46,098 nucleotides of DNA from Bacteroidota bacterium (lineage in GTDB: Bacteria > Bacteroidota > Bacteroidia > Chitinophagales > JADIYW01): NCBI GenBank assembly GCA_020436225.1, contig JAGQYE010000023.1:1-46098 (forward strand), given 5' to 3'. The position numbers and the translations under genes are program-made. This document shows, in pieces, positions 1-8,145 of the stretch (positions are counted from its first letter, which is position 1; every line of letters starts with the position of its first letter). Under the pieces are notes generated by a model, which saw only the letters and a list, made by a program, of their open reading frames with translations, did not search any database and was not told the DNA's origin.

Positions 1-2
1 CG

Positions 3-446
3 GCTCGATTTGAATGGTTTTTAGAAAAAGCTACAGAAATTGGTGTGCAACAAATTTTTCCTATTATAACATCAAGAACAGAAAAACAAAGCATCAAACA
101 AGATAGAATGCAAAACATCATTTTATCAGCAGCCAAACAAAGTGTCCAATTATTTTTTCCGGTTTTACATCCATTGCAACCCTTAAATAATGTAATAGAA
201 ACAACCCATTTCGAACAGCAATTTATTGCGCATTGTGAAGATGAAAAACGACATCTAAAAGATGTTTATTCCAAGCATAAATCGGCATTGATTTTAATCG
301 GACCCGAAGGCGATTTTACTTCGGAAGAAATTATAATGGCTATTAACAAAAATTACATTCCGGTTTCGTTGGGAAATTCTATCTTGCGAGTAGAAACTGC
401 CGGCGTGGTGGCTTGCAGTATGGTGCAAATGGTGAATGAGATATGA
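3..446 (+). CDS. rsmE: 16S rRNA (uracil-1498-N3)-methyltransferase RsmE, 5'-truncated by the window edge
   Basis: RsmE methylates N3 of U1498 in 16S rRNA using S-adenosylmethionine. The reading frame is open from base 3 and continues upstream of the window, so only about the last 147 residues are seen. The visible part begins with FEWFLEKATEIGV, typical of the start of the SPOUT methyltransferase domain. It carries the knot signature LIGPEGDFTSEEI followed by LGNSILRVETA, the SAM-binding trefoil-knot motifs of the family. The protein ends in VNEI, and its stop codon (444-446) lies inside a heptanucleotide repeat array starting at 438. The last two or three codons are therefore repeat-derived, a small oddity. 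The family assignment is confident. An internal GTG at 45 is not the real start, because conserved sequence precedes it. Confidence 0.93.
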   Translation, partial: ARFEWFLEKATEIGVQQIFPIITSRTEKQSIKQDRMQNIILSAAKQSVQLFFPVLHPLQPLNNVIETTHFEQQFIAHCEDEKRHLKDVYSKHKSALILIGPEGDFTSEEIIMAINKNYIPVSLGNSILRVETAGVVACSMVQMVNEI

Positions 447-500
447 GATATGAGATGTGAGACCATCGACCATCGACCATCGACCATCGACCATCGACTA
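438..500. repeat. Degenerate heptanucleotide array, nine units, overlapping the rsmE stop codon
   Basis: Nine consecutive 7-bp units in unbroken phase: GAGATAT, GAGATAT, GAGATGT, GAGACCA, then four TCGACCA and TCGACTA. The rsmE stop codon lies in the first two units, and the array ends six bases before the chosen ATG of the next gene. The unit changes from a GAGAT type to a TCGACC type without losing the 7-base phase. The function is unknown. Confidence 0.9.
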
Positions 501-506
501 AAAAAA

Positions 507-1178
507 ATGAAAAACATAAGCATAAAATATCTGATTTTAGTAAGCATTTGCTTATGCTTTAGTATTTCATTTGCGCAAACAAAATCAACGTCAAAAATAG
601 GTTTATTAAAATACAAAGGCGGCGGCGATTGGTATGCTAACCCAACTTCTTTACCCAACTTAGCGAAGTTCTGCAACCAGCAATTAAATATGCAACTTTC
701 GACAGATATTAACGAAGTAGAACCCGGAAGTGCCGAGCTATTTAATTATCCGTTCGTGCATATTACCGGACATGGAAATATTGTTTTCACCGACCAAGAA
801 GCAGAAAACTTGCGCACCTATTTAATTGGCGGTGGTTTCTTGCATATTTCTGATAACTATGGTTTAGATCCATTTATTCGCAAAGCGATGAAAAAAGTTT
901 TTCCGGAATTGGATTTTGTAGAACTTCCCTACTCACATCCTATTTATCATCAAAAATTTGATTTACCGAACGGCTTACCTAAAATACACGAACACGATAA
1001 CAAACCGGCACAAGGTTTCGGATTAATTTATGAAGGCAAATTAGTTTGTTTCTACGACTACCAATGCGATTTAGGCGATGGTTGGGAAGATCAATCCGTG
1101 CATAAAGATCCAGAAGAAAAACGCCAACAAGCTTTACGAATGGGCGCCAACTTGGTACAGTTTGCATTTACGAGATGA
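507..1178 (+). CDS. DUF4159 domain-containing secreted protein
   Basis: Protein of 223 residues with a clear Sec signal peptide (MKNISIKYLILVSICLCF, cleavage after SFA) followed by a DUF4159 domain. That family is thought to have a class I glutamine amidotransferase-like flavodoxin fold; its function is not established. Visible family features are LLKYKGGGDWYANPTSLPNL near the mature N-terminus, HITGHGNIVF, and GGGFLHISDNYG around residues 110-121. The frame is open back to an ATG at 450, but that extension would be translated heptad repeat (TIDHRPSTIDHR) placed ahead of the signal peptide, so I choose 507. The gene follows rsmE in the same orientation and may be cotranscribed. Its stop codon begins a second heptad array. 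Location: periplasm or outer surface (inferred). Confidence 0.85.
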   Translation: MKNISIKYLILVSICLCFSISFAQTKSTSKIGLLKYKGGGDWYANPTSLPNLAKFCNQQLNMQLSTDINEVEPGSAELFNYPFVHITGHGNIVFTDQEAENLRTYLIGGGFLHISDNYGLDPFIRKAMKKVFPELDFVELPYSHPIYHQKFDLPNGLPKIHEHDNKPAQGFGLIYEGKLVCFYDYQCDLGDGWEDQSVHKDPEEKRQQALRMGANLVQFAFTR

Positions 1179-1239
1179 GATTTGAGTTTTGAGTAGTAAG
1201 TAATAAGTATTGAGGCTTGAGATTTCAGATTTCAGATTT
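1177..1239. repeat. Degenerate heptanucleotide array, nine units, starting at the DUF4159 stop codon
   Basis: Nine in-phase 7-mers: GAGATTT, GAGTTTT, GAGTAGT, AAGTAAT, AAGTATT, GAGGCTT, GAGATTT, CAGATTT, CAGATTT. It starts within the stop codon (1176-1178) of the preceding gene and has the same unit count and the same GAGATnT opening as the array at 438-500. It fills much of the 133-bp gap between two convergent genes. Confidence 0.85.
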
Positions 1240-1255
1240 ACAAAAAGTATAAAAA

Positions 1256-1297
1256 ACTATTGACTATCGACAATGGACTTTCAACAATGGACTTTCA
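1256..1297. repeat. Heptanucleotide array, six units
   Basis: Six in-phase units: ACTATTG, ACTATCG, ACAATGG, ACTTTCA, ACAATGG, ACTTTCA. The 14-mer ACAATGGACTTTCA is present twice in tandem. It lies 15 bases from the 3' end of lptD and 16 bases past the preceding array. Confidence 0.8.
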
Positions 1298-1311
1298 ACC
1301 AATAAAAAATC

Positions 1312-4041
1312 CTATGGCACTAAACCACTAAATGCACTGGTATTAAATCCATTTGAACCAAATAATCCGGTATTAAAGAAGCCTTTTTGTTTCTGCAATT
1401 TCAACCAATTAAATTGCTGTGCTGTAACATAAATAGACATATAAAATCCTTTTTGGAATCCAACCGGTGTCCATTTAAATTCCATTTGCCAGCAATGTAA
1501 ATCTCTAACAACAGAAATATCTGTTCGTGTAATGCTTTTATTGGTAACATCGAAACCGGCAGAAACATTTATTTTCCATTTTTTCGTAATGTTTACATCT
1601 AAGCCTAAAGCCAATGTTTGCGTAATGGCTGTAGTATCTTTCTTGTTGTATTTATAACGCGAAACATTCAAACTATATTGATAGTTGATAGACCAAGGAA
1701 TCGAAAAATTATAATAACTTTTATCGTAAACTCCTTGCTGATAAAATTGGTTATTGATATTTTGATTATCCAACATTTGTTGGTTGAGCTGTTGTGTTTC
1801 ACTCATTCCTTTTTTAGAACGTACACTTCCATTAAGCGACAAACTCAAATACGTTAATCTAAACAAACGCCGTCTTTCTTTAAAATAAAAATTGTTGGTT
1901 TGTCCGCCTAAACTATCTAAAGAATATGGATCCATGCTGGCATTAAAACTCAAATTTAATTTATCGGTTAAGTGCGTGCTGGCACTAATCGTAAATGGAC
2001 TCAAACGCTTGGTCAACATATTATAACTCATCCCAAAAGAAAGATTATCTAATAACGTAATTTTCTTGGTGTGTGTAATCGTATCTTTCTTTGAATACAC
2101 TTTTATTTCTAAAGTATTGGAAAAATTCAAGCCGATATTTCCTTGCTTTGTTTGGGGAATAATGCCATTGTTTTGGAAGATGGAATATGTCTGCACTGTA
2201 CCAATACTATCTGTTTGAACTGTTCGATTATATTTCCAAAATGGAGTTGTAAAATCCGGACTGAAATTAAAATTTAAGCTTGGGCGGAATGTATGGCGAA
2301 TGGCTTTTAGTTTTCCTTTTTTAAATTGGAATAGACCATACAATTGCGTGTTGAAACTCATATTCAAATTAAAGTTTCGATAGGATTTAAAACCATATTT
2401 TATATCATCGACTGCTTGATTACGGAACGTATCCATTGCGCCGGTTTCATCATTTTGTCGAACATAAAAATCGTGATATGTTTTTGTTAGATACGAGAAA
2501 TACCAAGTTTCGTTATAATTAAATCCAACATTTAATTTCAAATATTTGAATAACGTAAAGTTCCCGGAAATAGGCAACGTATGCTTGATGCTGCTGCGCA
2601 TATCTTTCAATGTTTTTTTTGTGAAGAAAGTGGAATCCGTAGCATTTAATTGATTCGACACATTCATATCATAAGAAAAACCAATGTTTTCATACCATTT
2701 TCTGTCGTTGGTAGTAATTTTTCGTTGAAAAGGATTAATGCGCGTTACATTAAAATTGAATTGAGGTAAAGTCAAAGAGATTTGTTTGCTCTGCGTATTT
2801 TGAACCAAACCTGTATTTAACGAAATCCGATAAGGTTTGCCTGGCCAATATTTACTGTACGAAATATTAGACGAAAAATTCGTTGCCAACACGCTTTGCG
2901 GATCTCGAGAATTGAGATATTGATAAGTTTTATTACTAACAATATTTAGATTGATATTAAAACTGCTGTTAAACATTTTTTTCGGGTCTAAATTCATCTG
3001 CCACAACACACCAAAATTAATTGGTGCTTTTTGTCTATTCGGATTAAAACGTTCGTACTTAGAACCACCGCGTTGTTGATTAATATTAAAACTTAAATTG
3101 CCCGAAAGTTTGTATTTCTTATTATAGACAAAGTTGGTATGCAAACCCCAACTTCCTAATGTATAAACATCTACTGTTGTAGTTAATGCGAGCTTGTCGT
3201 TTATCATCCAGAAATAACCTAAATTATTTAGGAAAAAACCCAACTCTGTACTTTGTCCATAAGTTGGCATCAACAAACCTGTTCCTTTCGATTTCATACT
3301 TGGTAAAATGGCAAAAGGCAAAAACAATGGCGTGCGCACACCTTCAATAACTAAATCAGCCGGCTTGCCCACCATAATTTTATCTTTTATCACTTTAGCT
3401 TTACCAATCTCAACATAAAAATGTGGTTCATCTAAATCGCAAGTAGTGTACCTCGCTCCTTTTATATACATGGTGTTGCTATCCACTACTTTTACTTGTA
3501 AGCCATGCAAATAACCATCTAATTCTTTGGTAACTAAACCTGAGCTTTTCCCTTTTTTTGTTTTAAAATTAAACTTTACGGAATTGGCTACATATTCGCC
3601 GCTTTCATCTTTAAATTCGACACGCTTCATGGCTTGCAAACTATCATCAAACATCGCTTGGGCAAATACAACACTGCTATCCCAATTATATTCAATATAA
3701 CCGGCAGACATATCTAACTTTTGATATTTAATTTTTGCTCTTCCATACAACAGCACTTTTTTATTGGGAATATCATAAATTATTGAATCTTGCGCAGAAT
3801 ATTGGATATTATCTTCAATGTCGTTTTCTGCAATTTTTATTTCTTGAACTTGCACATTTGTGGAATCTTTAAAAACGGAATCTTGTTCAATATTTTGTAG
3901 TTTTGGCTCGAATTTTGGTTGTTGACTGGTATCCGTGAATGAACGCACATTTTGCTCACCTATAATTTGAGCAAAACAAGAAATAGACATAAAATTTATG
4001 AATATTAAAAGACAAATGCATTTATTTAATAGATACGACAA
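1312..4041 (-). CDS. lptD: LPS-assembly outer-membrane protein LptD (Bacteroidota type)
   Basis: LptD is the outer-membrane beta-barrel that inserts lipopolysaccharide into the outer leaflet, working with the lipoprotein LptE. This 909-residue protein has a signal peptide (CICLLIFINFMSISCFAQ), an N-terminal OstA-like beta-jellyroll region around residues 75-230 (DSIIYDIPNKKVLLYGRAKI, then repeated short strands), and a long C-terminal part rich in alternating hydrophobic/aromatic strands typical of a barrel. The start is a TTG at 4039-4041. Two in-frame TAA codons lie just upstream, and the only internal ATG (residue 18) would destroy the signal peptide, so TTG is the only plausible common start codon. 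An exact Bacteroidota -7 element sits upstream (4066-4073). The gene is divergent from the amidase gene with only 16 bases between the starts. An lptE gene is at about 11.9 kb. Confidence 0.88.
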   Translation of the reverse strand: MSYLLNKCICLLIFINFMSISCFAQIIGEQNVRSFTDTSQQPKFEPKLQNIEQDSVFKDSTNVQVQEIKIAENDIEDNIQYSAQDSIIYDIPNKKVLLYGRAKIKYQKLDMSAGYIEYNWDSSVVFAQAMFDDSLQAMKRVEFKDESGEYVANSVKFNFKTKKGKSSGLVTKELDGYLHGLQVKVVDSNTMYIKGARYTTCDLDEPHFYVEIGKAKVIKDKIMVGKPADLVIEGVRTPLFLPFAILPSMKSKGTGLLMPTYGQSTELGFFLNNLGYFWMINDKLALTTTVDVYTLGSWGLHTNFVYNKKYKLSGNLSFNINQQRGGSKYERFNPNRQKAPINFGVLWQMNLDPKKMFNSSFNINLNIVSNKTYQYLNSRDPQSVLATNFSSNISYSKYWPGKPYRISLNTGLVQNTQSKQISLTLPQFNFNVTRINPFQRKITTNDRKWYENIGFSYDMNVSNQLNATDSTFFTKKTLKDMRSSIKHTLPISGNFTLFKYLKLNVGFNYNETWYFSYLTKTYHDFYVRQNDETGAMDTFRNQAVDDIKYGFKSYRNFNLNMSFNTQLYGLFQFKKGKLKAIRHTFRPSLNFNFSPDFTTPFWKYNRTVQTDSIGTVQTYSIFQNNGIIPQTKQGNIGLNFSNTLEIKVYSKKDTITHTKKITLLDNLSFGMSYNMLTKRLSPFTISASTHLTDKLNLSFNASMDPYSLDSLGGQTNNFYFKERRRLFRLTYLSLSLNGSVRSKKGMSETQQLNQQMLDNQNINNQFYQQGVYDKSYYNFSIPWSINYQYSLNVSRYKYNKKDTTAITQTLALGLDVNITKKWKINVSAGFDVTNKSITRTDISVVRDLHCWQMEFKWTPVGFQKGFYMSIYVTAQQFNWLKLQKQKGFFNTGLFGSNGFNTSAFSGLVP

Positions 4042-4057
4042 AATAATTTATTACGCT

Positions 4058-5260
4058 ATGAGTTTCAAAAGTATGTTTAAAACGTCAAAAATAAGGATTG
4101 CTTGTTTAATATTAATATTTTCTGTTCACAGTATTTCATTTTGTGCCGGAACAGCAAATAATTTTAAATTAAAAACCATTGTTTTAGATGCCGGACATGG
4201 TGGCCACGATTCTGGTTGTCATGGCTATGCAGGTTCATACGAAAAAGACGTTACCTTGAAAGTTATTTTAGCATTAGGCAAAATTATCGAGCAAAAATAT
4301 CCGGATATCAAAGTCTTATATTCGAGAAAAACAGACGTGTTTATTACATTACAAGATAGAGCTTTGTTAGCCAATAAAAATAATGCTGATTTATTTATAA
4401 GTGTGCATTGTAATGCCAACAATAATAAAGCTGCCTATGGAACAGAAACTTTTTTTATGGGAATGCACGTTACAGATGAAAACTTGGCTGTTGCCAAACG
4501 TGAAAATGATGTAATTAAATTAGAAAGTAACTACAAACAAACCTATGGCGATTTTGATCCCGATTCTCCGGAATCAATGATTGCACTTTCGTTAGCTCAA
4601 AATGCAAATATTGAACAAAGTAGTTTTTTGGCTACTCGTGTTCAAGATTATTTGACTAACTCATTAAATCGATATGATCGTGGTGTAAAACAAGCCGGTT
4701 TCTGGGTATTGTATCGAACAACTTGTCCTTCTATTTTAATAGAAACGGGATTTTTAACCAACAAAAATGAAGAAAAATTCTTGACTTCAGATGATGGACA
4801 AGATAAATTGGCAAATGCTATATTTCATGCATTTGAAGATTATAAAAATATGATGGAGAAAGACATCAAATTTACTCCTGTTGTAAAAAATACAAGCGTA
4901 AATGTAGATTCTGAAAAAACGACTCCTAAAGAAATAATGCCAAATGAAGAAATTAAAACGACGCCAATTGTAAAAACAAACGCTGTCGCTCCAAAAAATG
5001 GCATTATTTATAAAGTTCAGATATTGACTACTTCTCAAAAATTATCGACCAATAACAAAGCATATAAGTTATATAAAAATTTAACATACGAAAGGTCTAA
5101 AAACCTATATAGATATGCCTATTCACCTTTTACTGATTTAGATTTAGCGAAAAAAGTATTAAAATTGGCACAAAAAAACGGCTATCCGGATGCCTTTATC
5201 GTTGTAGAAAAAAATGGAGAAAAATTATCTCCATCGGAAGCCAAAAAATATATTCAATAA
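4058..5260 (+). CDS. N-acetylmuramoyl-L-alanine amidase (Amidase_3) with C-terminal SPOR-like domain
   Basis: Zinc amidase that cleaves the amide bond between N-acetylmuramic acid and L-alanine in peptidoglycan, acting in the periplasm during cell separation or wall turnover. About 400 residues: signal peptide (IACLILIFSVHSISFCA), then the catalytic domain with VLDAGHGGHDSG (zinc His), a Glu in SYEKDV, SVHCNA (zinc His) and the catalytic Glu in LIETGFL. After a linker of Lys, Thr and Pro residues, a C-terminal segment beginning IYKVQILT resembles a SPOR peptidoglycan-binding domain. The frame is open to an ATG at 3998, inside lptD. I prefer the ATG at 4058, which leaves a normal signal peptide and removes the overlap; 4073 is also possible. 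The MCE gene follows after 79 bases with its own -7 element. Confidence 0.9.
   Translation: MSFKSMFKTSKIRIACLILIFSVHSISFCAGTANNFKLKTIVLDAGHGGHDSGCHGYAGSYEKDVTLKVILALGKIIEQKYPDIKVLYSRKTDVFITLQDRALLANKNNADLFISVHCNANNNKAAYGTETFFMGMHVTDENLAVAKRENDVIKLESNYKQTYGDFDPDSPESMIALSLAQNANIEQSSFLATRVQDYLTNSLNRYDRGVKQAGFWVLYRTTCPSILIETGFLTNKNEEKFLTSDDGQDKLANAIFHAFEDYKNMMEKDIKFTPVVKNTSVNVDSEKTTPKEIMPNEEIKTTPIVKTNAVAPKNGIIYKVQILTTSQKLSTNNKAYKLYKNLTYERSKNLYRYAYSPFTDLDLAKKVLKLAQKNGYPDAFIVVEKNGEKLSPSEAKKYIQ
4066..4073 (-). promoter_or_regulatory. Predicted -7 element of the lptD promoter
   Basis: The minus strand reads TACTTTTG, an exact match to the Bacteroidota -7 consensus TAnnTTTG. It is 24 bases before the TTG start of lptD, which would give a leader of roughly 15-20 bases. 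It lies inside the first codons of the divergent amidase gene. I see no good -33 TTTG at the usual spacing, so confidence is moderate. Confidence 0.5.
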
Positions 5261-5278
5261 GAAGAAAAATTTCTTATT
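5256..5278. terminator. Possible A/T-rich hairpin terminator after the amidase gene
   Basis: AATAAGAA (5256-5263) and TTCTTATT (5271-5278) form a perfect 8-bp inverted repeat with a 7-base loop, overlapping the stop codon. There is no G/C-rich stem and no clean T run after it, so it is only a weak terminator candidate. Confidence 0.35.
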
Positions 5279-5311
5279 CTTAGATTAATTTTAAATTTAT
5301 CGTTTTATCCT

Positions 5312-5319
5312 TATATTTG
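5312..5319 (+). promoter_or_regulatory. Predicted -7 element for the MCE/MlaD gene
   Basis: TATATTTG matches TAnnTTTG exactly, 20 bases before the TTG start codon at 5340. The implied leader is about 13-15 bases. The -33 region is A/T-rich without a clear TTTG. Confidence 0.55.
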
Positions 5320-5339
5320 GTGGTTTAAAACATTACTGC

Positions 5340-6386
5340 TTGGAAAATAAAAATGAAATTTTAGTTGGTGCACTTACGGTCATTGGTATAGCTGCTTTTA
5401 TCATAGGTTTTAAATTTTTGCAAGGCGACAATCTCTTCACTCGAAGTAAATACGTTTACATCGTTGCAGATAGAGTTCCGGGAATTTCAGCATCTAGCCC
5501 TGTTTTAGAAAATGATGTTCCAATTGGAAGAGTGGATAAAGTTGAAATCTGCACAAGTCCGAATTTTCCATACAAAGCTTTGATGAAATTAAAACTTGAC
5601 AAAGATGTCAATATTCCAAACAATAGCACATTCATTATTTATGGATTGGATATGTTGGGAAAAATGGGCATTGGATTAGTGAGAGGAAATGGCGAAAAAC
5701 CGGCATCAGAGAAAGATACACTCCAATGTTTGGTTAAAGGAAATTCTATTGAACAAGGCGTTGATTTAGTATCTCAATTAAAACCAAAATTAGATAGCAT
5801 TTTAGATTCGTTTACAGCATTATCAAACAACCTAAATTCGCAATTAGGAAAAGGCGAAAATGGTTTACTAAAAAAAGCAGTTGGCGATCTTAGCACAACA
5901 CTTGTTTCTGTAAATAAATTAGCTGCAAATGCAGACAAAATGATAACAACCTTAAATGGTACACTTGCGGATAATAAAGCAAATATCGACGGCATCTTGT
6001 CAAATGTAAATCGTCTGACTTCTGAATCCGGAAAGTTAGATTCTATTCTTACTAACTTCCAAACATTTTCCGGTAAAGTGGCTTCTTTAGATTTAGCTTC
6101 GACCTTAGAAAGTGCGAAAGGAACGTTAGAACAACTAAAGAAAACGCTTTCTTTAATTAATGATGGCGATGGTTCTATCTCAAAATTATTGAAAGAAGAT
6201 GGTGCTTACAACGATATTGTTAAAACCATAAATTCGCTTAATGCTGTATTGACTGATTTAAAAGCTAATCCGAAAAAATACATCAGTTTATCGTTGATTG
6301 ACAGAACTAAAACTTATACTTTCACTGATACATCAGTGCAACAGTTTTTAGAAAATCATCCGAAAGCAGCAAAAAAAATTAAATAA
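5340..6386 (+). CDS. MlaD/MCE family lipid-transport protein
   Basis: MCE proteins are anchored in the inner membrane and bind lipids in the periplasm as part of ABC-linked phospholipid trafficking systems. This 348-residue protein has one N-terminal membrane anchor (ILVGALTVIGIAAFIIGFKF), an MCE domain at about residues 38-115 (DRVPGISASSPVLENDVPIG is the usual signature), and a long helical coiled-coil-like C-terminal half rich in Leu, Asn, Ser and Lys. The start is a TTG. The frame upstream has no ATG before an in-frame stop, and an exact -7 element lies 20 bases ahead. No MlaE/MlaF-like permease or ATPase is next to it, so its partners must be elsewhere. The OstA-like gene follows after 67 bases that hold two inverted repeats. 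Confidence 0.85.
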   Translation: MENKNEILVGALTVIGIAAFIIGFKFLQGDNLFTRSKYVYIVADRVPGISASSPVLENDVPIGRVDKVEICTSPNFPYKALMKLKLDKDVNIPNNSTFIIYGLDMLGKMGIGLVRGNGEKPASEKDTLQCLVKGNSIEQGVDLVSQLKPKLDSILDSFTALSNNLNSQLGKGENGLLKKAVGDLSTTLVSVNKLAANADKMITTLNGTLADNKANIDGILSNVNRLTSESGKLDSILTNFQTFSGKVASLDLASTLESAKGTLEQLKKTLSLINDGDGSISKLLKEDGAYNDIVKTINSLNAVLTDLKANPKKYISLSLIDRTKTYTFTDTSVQQFLENHPKAAKKIK

Positions 6387-6398
6387 GAAAAGTTGACA

Positions 6399-6417
6399 AA
6401 TTCTACTAAGTAGAATT
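6399..6417. promoter_or_regulatory. Perfect inverted repeat between the MCE and OstA-like genes
   Basis: AATTCTAC (6399-6406), a 3-base centre, then GTAGAATT (6410-6417). It could be a protein-binding operator; the 3-base centre is tight for an RNA hairpin. It lies 13 bases after the MCE stop codon. Confidence 0.5.
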
Positions 6418-6436
6418 GAAACAAAAAATAGTATTT

Positions 6437-6460
6437 TAGCCATTGTATTTGCAATGGCTA
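6437..6460 (+). terminator. Stem-loop covering the proposed OstA-like start codon (terminator or translational element)
   Basis: TAGCCATTG (6437-6445) and CAATGGCTA (6452-6460) form a perfect 9-bp stem with a 6-base loop, followed by TTTTATTTT. The ATG chosen for the next gene (6454-6456) lies in the right arm. The form fits a rho-independent terminator of the MCE gene, but it would also bury the start codon. Confidence 0.5.
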
Positions 6461-8139
6461 TTTTATTTTCATCTCAAAAAGGAAACAAAGTATGGTGCTT
6501 TTTTAATAAATGGTGCATGCTCTTTTTCTTTTGTTTTTTATGCTTAAATAGTATTGCGCAAACTTCTGATTATTTCCCACCTATCCCAAAAGACACCGCA
6601 AGCAAAAAGAAAATAAAAATTGTGCGTGCTGATTCATTGATGTTTCAAACGCTGGAATTAGGCAGATATCGTAAGTTGATTGGAAATGTACAATTACAAC
6701 ATGAAAATGCTTCTATGTTTTGCGATAGTGCCATAATCGATGTAGATGCCAATTACTTAACAGCTTTCGGAAAACAAGTACATATTCAAAAAGGCGACAG
6801 CATAGATGTTTGGGGAAATTTCTTGGAATATTTTGGTGACCAGAAATTAGGACGACTTACCGGCATGTGTTCCATGCGAGATAAAACCATGATTTTAACT
6901 GCACCTGAATTAAATTACAACACCGAAACTGATTTAGGCTCTTACATGAGTGGCGGAAGAATTGTAAATAAAGAAACGACTATTACCAGCGCCATCGGCT
7001 ATTATTATCATCGACAAAATATGGCTCTTTTCTATGGTGATGTGATTCTGAAAGATAAATCGCGTACTATTTATGCCGATTCATTGCGTTATAATACAGA
7101 CAAAGAAATAGCTTATTTTATTGGTAAAACAACCATAATAGATAAAGACAGCAGCGTTATTGTAACTCAAGAAGGTTATTACGATACCAAAAATGAGAAA
7201 GCTTATTTCGGGAAAAATACCAAAATTAAAAAAGGCGATGCATCTGTTCAAGCAGAAAATATCAATTACGACAACAACACAAAAATCGCCATTGCACAAA
7301 AAAATGTTGTGTTTCAAGATAGCTCTGAACGCACCACCATTTTGAGTAATTATGTTTATTCTGATGAAAATAAATCTTACATCTTAGCCTACAACGATCC
7401 TTTGATGATTACAGTTTCAGAAGATGAAAAAGATACGACTTATTTGAGTGCCGACACTTTGCTGACCTATAAAATAAAAACAGAGGACACTCTTTTGCTA
7501 AATGATACAATTCCACAAAATGACTCTATTAAAATTGTAAGAGCTTGGCACAAAATGAAAATGATACAAGGAAAAATGAGTGCTATTGCCGATTCCATGT
7601 TTTATTCAGAAAAAGATTCTATTTTCAAATTGTATATCCAACCTATACTTTGGGTAGATTCTACACAAATTACCGGCGATTCTATTTATCTATACAATAA
7701 AAATAATTCCATTTATAAAGTCGATATTTTTAATAATGCATTTATTATTCACTTGCAAGACAAAGACGTTTACAATCAAATCAAAGGGAAATTTATTCAA
7801 GCCTTAATTTCCGATAAAAAAATTAGACAAGTAGATGTCGATGGCAATGCCGAAAGTATTTATTTTATTAAAGAAAAAGATGCATACAATGGCGCCAACA
7901 AATCGACTTCAGCTTTTATAAAAGTTTCTTTTGATGATGGAGAAGTCAATAAAATAAAGCTAAGTGGCGCACCTGAAGCAGAATTTACGCCAATGAAAAA
8001 AATCAATCTTTCTACTTATAAACTCGATGGATTTGTTTGGCTTGGCAACAAACAACCACTAAGCAAATACGATGTTATACGAGATAAAAGTCAATACGAA
8101 AGATATGTAAATGGCTTACCTGTAAAGAAAAATGAATAA
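6454..8139 (+). CDS. OstA-like (LptA-family jellyroll) periplasmic protein
   Basis: Protein of 561 residues with a signal-peptide-like N-terminus (MLFFFCFLCLNSIAQ, cleavage near residue 36) after an unusually long polar lead. It is followed by repeated OstA/LptA-type beta-jellyroll segments over about residues 50-330, for example GNVQLQHENASMFCDSAIID, GDVILKDKSRTIYADSLRYN and KKGDASVQAENINYD. Proteins of this fold form the periplasmic LPS bridge (LptA) or the N-domain of LptD, so a role in LPS transport is inferred, not shown. The bacterial LptA is much shorter (near 185 residues), so this is not a standard LptA. The start is uncertain: the ATG at 6454 is inside a hairpin, and the next ATG (residue 22) leaves a short signal peptide without basic residues. 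It converges on the FkbM gene, 6 bases apart. Confidence 0.8.
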   Translation: MAILFSSQKGNKVWCFFNKWCMLFFFCFLCLNSIAQTSDYFPPIPKDTASKKKIKIVRADSLMFQTLELGRYRKLIGNVQLQHENASMFCDSAIIDVDANYLTAFGKQVHIQKGDSIDVWGNFLEYFGDQKLGRLTGMCSMRDKTMILTAPELNYNTETDLGSYMSGGRIVNKETTITSAIGYYYHRQNMALFYGDVILKDKSRTIYADSLRYNTDKEIAYFIGKTTIIDKDSSVIVTQEGYYDTKNEKAYFGKNTKIKKGDASVQAENINYDNNTKIAIAQKNVVFQDSSERTTILSNYVYSDENKSYILAYNDPLMITVSEDEKDTTYLSADTLLTYKIKTEDTLLLNDTIPQNDSIKIVRAWHKMKMIQGKMSAIADSMFYSEKDSIFKLYIQPILWVDSTQITGDSIYLYNKNNSIYKVDIFNNAFIIHLQDKDVYNQIKGKFIQALISDKKIRQVDVDGNAESIYFIKEKDAYNGANKSTSAFIKVSFDDGEVNKIKLSGAPEAEFTPMKKINLSTYKLDGFVWLGNKQPLSKYDVIRDKSQYERYVNGLPVKKNE

Positions 8140-8145
8140 TCCTTT

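Noticed and set aside
450-506. N-terminal extension of the DUF4159 protein to an ATG at 450
   Set aside because: It would translate the heptad repeat and place 19 polar residues before a complete signal peptide.
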